Assembly (NCBI GenBank): GCA_015222355.1
Contig: JADFVC010000165.1
Span: 1-8,625, forward strand
Reading direction: 5' to 3'
From: Chloroflexota bacterium
GTDB taxonomy: Bacteria; Desulfobacterota; Desulfuromonadia; Desulfuromonadales; Geopsychrobacteraceae
DNA length: 8,625 bases
The notes below the pieces were generated by a model. That model had not been told where the DNA came from and did not search any database. It was given only the letters and a program-made list of their open reading frames with translations. This document shows, one piece after another, positions 6,131 through 8,625 of this stretch (position 1 is the first letter of the stretch; each line of letters opens with the position of its first letter). A program made the translations under genes and the position numbers.

Positions 6131-6646
6131 TCAAAACTTCAGCAAGCTGTAAACCTTGCCTTCCGGGAGTTTGCTCCGACCATTGAGAAATTCAAGTTCC
6201 GCCATAAACGCACATTCATAGATGACCGCATCGAACTGTTCGACAAGCTCAACAACAGCCGCCATGGTGCCACCTGTTGCCAGCAGATCATCGGCAATAA
6301 TCACTCGATCACCGGGCTTAAAAGCATCTGCGTGGATTTCCAGGGTATCCGAGCCATATTCCAGTTCGTAACTGATACTACGCGTCTCATAGGGCAGTTT
6401 GCCCGGTTTACGGACCAGGGTGATTCCCGTCCCGAGCTTGTAAGCAAGTGCCGAACCGAGGATAAAACCACGTGCCTCGATTCCAACAATCTGATCAATC
6501 TTTTCCCCAATATAACGATGTGCCAGCAAATCGACCATCCGATGAAAGCTTTTCGCATCCGCCAAGAGGGTGGTAATGTCTTTGAAAACAATACCTTTTT
6601 TCGGAAAATCCGGGACATCCCTGATAATCTCTTTCAATTGGTCCAT
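6131..6646 (-). CDS. apt: Adenine phosphoribosyltransferase
   Basis: Apt converts adenine and PRPP to AMP and pyrophosphate in purine salvage, in the cytoplasm. At 171 residues it has the usual length of the bacterial enzyme. The N-terminal [19 protein letters not shown] (residues 10-28) is a hallmark of Apt. [17 protein letters not shown] (53-69) forms the adenine-site region, and [11 protein letters not shown] (78-88) includes the flexible-loop segment. [14 protein letters not shown] (115-128) is the PRPP-binding motif with adjacent acidic residues D119-D120. The ATG at 6646 has a strong AAGGAG six bases upstream. It starts 20 bases after the sigma factor stop and is likely co-transcribed with it. 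No terminator is visible after the gene before the tRNA-Arg promoter. Confidence 0.97.
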   Translation of the reverse strand: MDQLKEIIRDVPDFPKKGIVFKDITTLLADAKSFHRMVDLLAHRYIGEKIDQIVGIEARGFILGSALAYKLGTGITLVRKPGKLPYETRSISYELEYGSDTLEIHADAFKPGDRVIIADDLLATGGTMAAVVELVEQFDAVIYECAFMAELEFLNGRSKLPEGKVYSLLKF

Positions 6647-6666
6647 TTCAAACTCCTTCAGACCCG

Positions 6667-7650
6667 CTAATCTTCTGTATCGTTATCCAGCATTTGCTCT
6701 TCAAGTGTTTTGCGTAACTTGGCGAGACTTTTCGCTTCAATCTGCCTGATTCTTTCCCGGGTCACGCCAAATTTCCGCCCAATGGTATCCAGCGTTTGCG
6801 GTTCACGGTCATTCAGACCAAAACGCAACGAGAGGATTTCCTGTTCATTTTCAGAGAGCTCTTCCATCCACTCGAGCACGTGGGCAAAGCGATCAAGATC
6901 CTCAATCACGCGACCCGGATCAACCAGATTTTTATCCTCTATGGTATCGATAAGACTATAATCGTTACTGTCCCCCATCGGATGTTCGATGGAATACGTT
7001 TTTTTCAGTAGAATCATCATCCGCCGCACATGAGTAACATCTGCGCCCATCGCTTCGGCAATCTCTTCAAGCGAAGGGTCGCGCTTTAAGCGCTGAACCA
7101 GCTCACGGCTGATCTTTATCAGCTTATTGATATCGTCCGCAACATGAACAGGGAGACGAATCGTACGGCTCTGGTTGACCAGGGCCCGCTCGATCGATTG
7201 CCGAACCCACCAGGTGGCGTAAGTTGAAAAGCGGCACCCCTTGCTGACCTTAAATTTCTCGACCGCCTTGATCAAGCCCATATTCCCCTCTTCGATCAGG
7301 TCAAGAAAAGGCAGGCCACGATTCATATAGCGCTTGGCAATTTTAACCACAAGGCGCAGATTCGATTCAATCATGCGCGCCCGGGCCGCTTCGTCCCCTT
7401 GGGCAATCAGACCGGCCAGTTCCCGTTCACCTGCGGCTGTCAGCAGGGTGCTTTTCTGTATTTCCTTTAAGTACAGCTTGATGGCATCAGCGGCGACATA
7501 ATCATCTTCCGGATGGGCCGTCTTTTCAGCAACAACATTTTTATTATCTTTGGCATTTTCTGCCGGCTCAACTTTCCTAAACCCAGCCAACTCCTGTTCA
7601 CTGTCTGCCTGCTCGCGACCGCGCTCAGACTCAGATAACATTTCATCCAT
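6667..7650 (-). CDS. rpoS: RpoS-type sigma-70 family sigma factor
   Basis: A 327-residue group 2 sigma factor directing RNA polymerase to stress/stationary-phase promoters. The first 50 residues are charged and poorly conserved. Region 1.2 spans about 55-87 ([18 protein letters not shown]). Region 2 spans 90-165, with [39 protein letters not shown] and the -10-reading [19 protein letters not shown]. Region 3 is at about 170-245. Region 4 is at 255-318, with [19 protein letters not shown] and the helix-turn-helix [19 protein letters not shown] that reads the -35. The long region 1.1 and non-conserved insert of RpoD are absent. The size, the LLTA segment and the place directly behind an nlpD-like gene favour RpoS over RpoD or a heat-shock sigma. 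The ATG at 7650 has GGAGG five bases upstream; an upstream in-frame start at 7692 would add 14 unconserved residues. Assignment of the exact subgroup is by resemblance and synteny. Confidence 0.92.
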   Translation of the reverse strand: MDEMLSESERGREQADSEQELAGFRKVEPAENAKDNKNVVAEKTAHPEDDYVAADAIKLYLKEIQKSTLLTAAGERELAGLIAQGDEAARARMIESNLRLVVKIAKRYMNRGLPFLDLIEEGNMGLIKAVEKFKVSKGCRFSTYATWWVRQSIERALVNQSRTIRLPVHVADDINKLIKISRELVQRLKRDPSLEEIAEAMGADVTHVRRMMILLKKTYSIEHPMGDSNDYSLIDTIEDKNLVDPGRVIEDLDRFAHVLEWMEELSENEQEILSLRFGLNDREPQTLDTIGRKFGVTRERIRQIEAKSLAKLRKTLEEQMLDNDTED

Positions 7651-7682
7651 AACAGCCTCCCCCGTGAAAATATCATTAAAAC

Positions 7683-7709
7683 AACATACCACAGTCTAGG
7701 TGACGTCAA
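7683..7709 (-). promoter_or_regulatory. Possible promoter directly upstream of rpoS
   Basis: On the minus strand TTGACG (7709-7704, 5/6 match to the -35) is followed after 15 bases by TATGTT (7688-7683, 4/6), preceded by TGG as an extended -10. The 15-base spacing is short. The -35 overlaps a perfect 8-base palindrome TGACGTCA (7701-7708). It would give a transcript starting about 25 bases before the rpoS ATG, independent of the nlpD-like gene. Confidence 0.35.
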
Positions 7710-7713
7710 GAAA

Positions 7714-8490
7714 CTATGGCAAGTACAAAATCGGATTGACCGCAACCTTTCCTTTGCGAACCTCAAAGTGCAGGCGCGGAGCCCCCCCGGCGGGAGGTAT
7801 CCCGGAAAGAGCAATCTTCTCCCCTTTGCTGACAAAATCCCCTTGGCGAACATAAAGCCGTTGATTAAATCCATAAACCGTAAACAGGTCATTTTCATGC
7901 TGCAGAATGATCAGCTGACCGTACCCCTGGACACCATCCCCACCATAAATCACCTTACCAGCCTCAGCTGCAGTCACCGCAGTTCCGCTACGAACAGCGA
8001 TCTCAATGCCCTTTCCTCCTCCCGCCTTTGCCACTGTACTGAAAGAGTGGACGATTTTTCCACGTAACGGCCACTGAAGCTTTTTGACCGTTGTGGCTTT
8101 AGCCGGGCGCTGTTGTACGGGCTTTTTTTTGCGTGGAGAAGGCGGCGATTTTATCGTTGATTTCTTACCACTTGAAACCGCTTTTTTCGGCACAGGGGGC
8201 GGAGCGACTGCTTTAGCCGCTGGTGCTGATTTCACAATGGGGACATAACGAACCCGATCGGCTCCTGGAATATAAAGTCGGGTACCGGCTCGCAATCGAG
8301 TCGGATCAGAAATATGATTCACCCTGGCAATCGTTGTTTCAGCAACGCCATAGCTGCGGCTGATTCGGTACAATGTCTGCCCCGGTTTCACGGTATGATA
8401 AATTCCACCGCCACAAGAGCAGAGCAACAGCAGAACCGAAAAACCAGCCAGCAGATATCGACAAACGATTTTTCTCGTATGTGGATCCAT
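7714..8490 (-). CDS. NlpD-like lipoprotein, LysM + degenerate LytM (M23)
   Basis: Counted from the ATG at 8490, this 258-residue protein has a lipoprotein signal (basic RKIVCR, then LLAGFSVLLLL) ending at a lipobox LCSC, so Cys26 would be lipidated. A LysM peptidoglycan-binding domain follows at about 30-76 (YHTVKPGQTLYRISRSYGVA to LRAGTRLYIPG). A Pro/Lys/Ala linker spans 85-135 and a LytM/M23 domain 143-258. The LytM domain lacks the metal ligands: HxGID reads GKGIE (159-163), YAH reads YGF, and the final HLH reads RLH (239-241). This resembles NlpD/EnvC-type activators of cell-wall amidases rather than peptidases, a role inferred here for septal peptidoglycan splitting. It sits directly before rpoS, as nlpD does in other proteobacteria. 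The start is uncertain: the frame stays open to the window edge and an ATG at 8595 has the better ribosome-binding site but adds 35 residues before the signal peptide. Confidence 0.85.
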   Translation of the reverse strand: MDPHTRKIVCRYLLAGFSVLLLLCSCGGGIYHTVKPGQTLYRISRSYGVAETTIARVNHISDPTRLRAGTRLYIPGADRVRYVPIVKSAPAAKAVAPPPVPKKAVSSGKKSTIKSPPSPRKKKPVQQRPAKATTVKKLQWPLRGKIVHSFSTVAKAGGGKGIEIAVRSGTAVTAAEAGKVIYGGDGVQGYGQLIILQHENDLFTVYGFNQRLYVRQGDFVSKGEKIALSGIPPAGGAPRLHFEVRKGKVAVNPILYLP

Positions 8491-8602
8491 GCTCAAAACT
8501 GTTTTGTTCTGACAGCTCATCCAGCCACACCTGTAACTTCTGGGAGGCTGTCGGACTATCCATGAGCCAGCTGCAAATCCGGCTGTTTGGCCCATATTTA
8601 AG

Positions 8603-8608
8603 CTCCTT
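8603..8608 (-). promoter_or_regulatory. Strong ribosome-binding site before ATG 8595
   Basis: AAGGAG (8608-8603) lies seven bases before an ATG at 8595 that is in frame with the NlpD-like protein. By contrast, the ATG at 8490 that best fits a lipoprotein signal has no clear site, and the ATG at 8520 has only AGGTG. Either translation starts at 8595 with an N-terminal extension, or this site serves a short upstream or overlapping reading frame coupled to the lipoprotein. Confidence 0.6.
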
Positions 8609-8625
8609 TTCAGCCCATAGCTATG

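Noticed and set aside
6038..6670. 210-residue open frame on the plus strand
   Set aside because: It is antisense to the whole of apt and to part of tRNA-Arg, has no recognisable domain, and apt on the other strand is certain.
7701..7708. Perfect palindrome TGACGTCA before rpoS
   Set aside because: Eight bases are too short to call an operator; no second copy is present, so it is only mentioned with the promoter candidate.
1..8625. Search for CRISPR arrays, insertion sequences, phage genes, toxin-antitoxin or defence modules
   Set aside because: No regularly spaced repeats, transposase or integrase motifs, or unexplained coding capacity were seen; the window is filled by recognisable housekeeping genes.

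Overview
This 8.6 kb window looks like a compact chromosomal region of a deltaproteobacterium (Desulfobacterota), most likely of the Desulfuromonas/Geobacter/Pelobacter group. The reasons are the nlpD-like / rpoS / apt gene order, the HDOD-domain regulator, the close match of the sigma factor to the RpoS branch, and moderate GC. The taxonomic call is inference from gene content, not a database result. Every gene I can support lies on the minus strand, so transcription runs from high to low coordinates. All the larger plus-strand open frames are antisense shadows of these genes.

Layout in transcription order, from the right edge. (1) 8490-7714: an outer-membrane-type lipoprotein with LysM and a degenerate LytM domain (NlpD-like). 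It is followed by the stationary-phase/general-stress-type sigma factor (7650-6667, rpoS-like) and adenine phosphoribosyltransferase (6646-6131, apt), closely spaced and probably co-transcribed. (2) tRNA-Arg(CCU), 6068-5992, with a clear -35/-10 promoter and a terminator hairpin after it. (3) UDP-glucose 6-dehydrogenase (5910-4567), a hotdog-fold thioesterase (4574-4161) that overlaps it by 8 bases, and an HD-domain phosphohydrolase (4146-3601). These form a tight operon. (4) tRNA-Val(CAC), 3525-3451, again with a strong promoter and a terminator. (5) Octanoyltransferase lipB (3383-2718, TTG start) and an AIM24/TIGR00266-family protein (2672-1920). (6) A 179-190 bp spacer (the longest in the window) with overlapping dyad symmetries and ATCAAT repeats. 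(7) An HDOD-domain protein (1728-871) with a strong intrinsic terminator, then the TlyA-type rRNA 2'-O-methyltransferase (775-35), which ends near the left edge.

The contents are mostly housekeeping: envelope growth and division control, stress sigma factor, purine salvage, UDP-glucuronate supply, protein lipoylation, rRNA modification and two tRNAs. I see no mobile element, CRISPR array, phage gene, toxin-antitoxin pair or defence system, and no gap of 300 bases or more without a gene. I did not find a novel system. The points worth a second look are modest: the uncertain nlpD start beneath a strong but distant ribosome-binding site, the loss of metal ligands in its LytM domain, the structured spacer at 1741-1919, and the two tRNA terminators placed directly before lipB and ugd, leaving little room for independent promoters.
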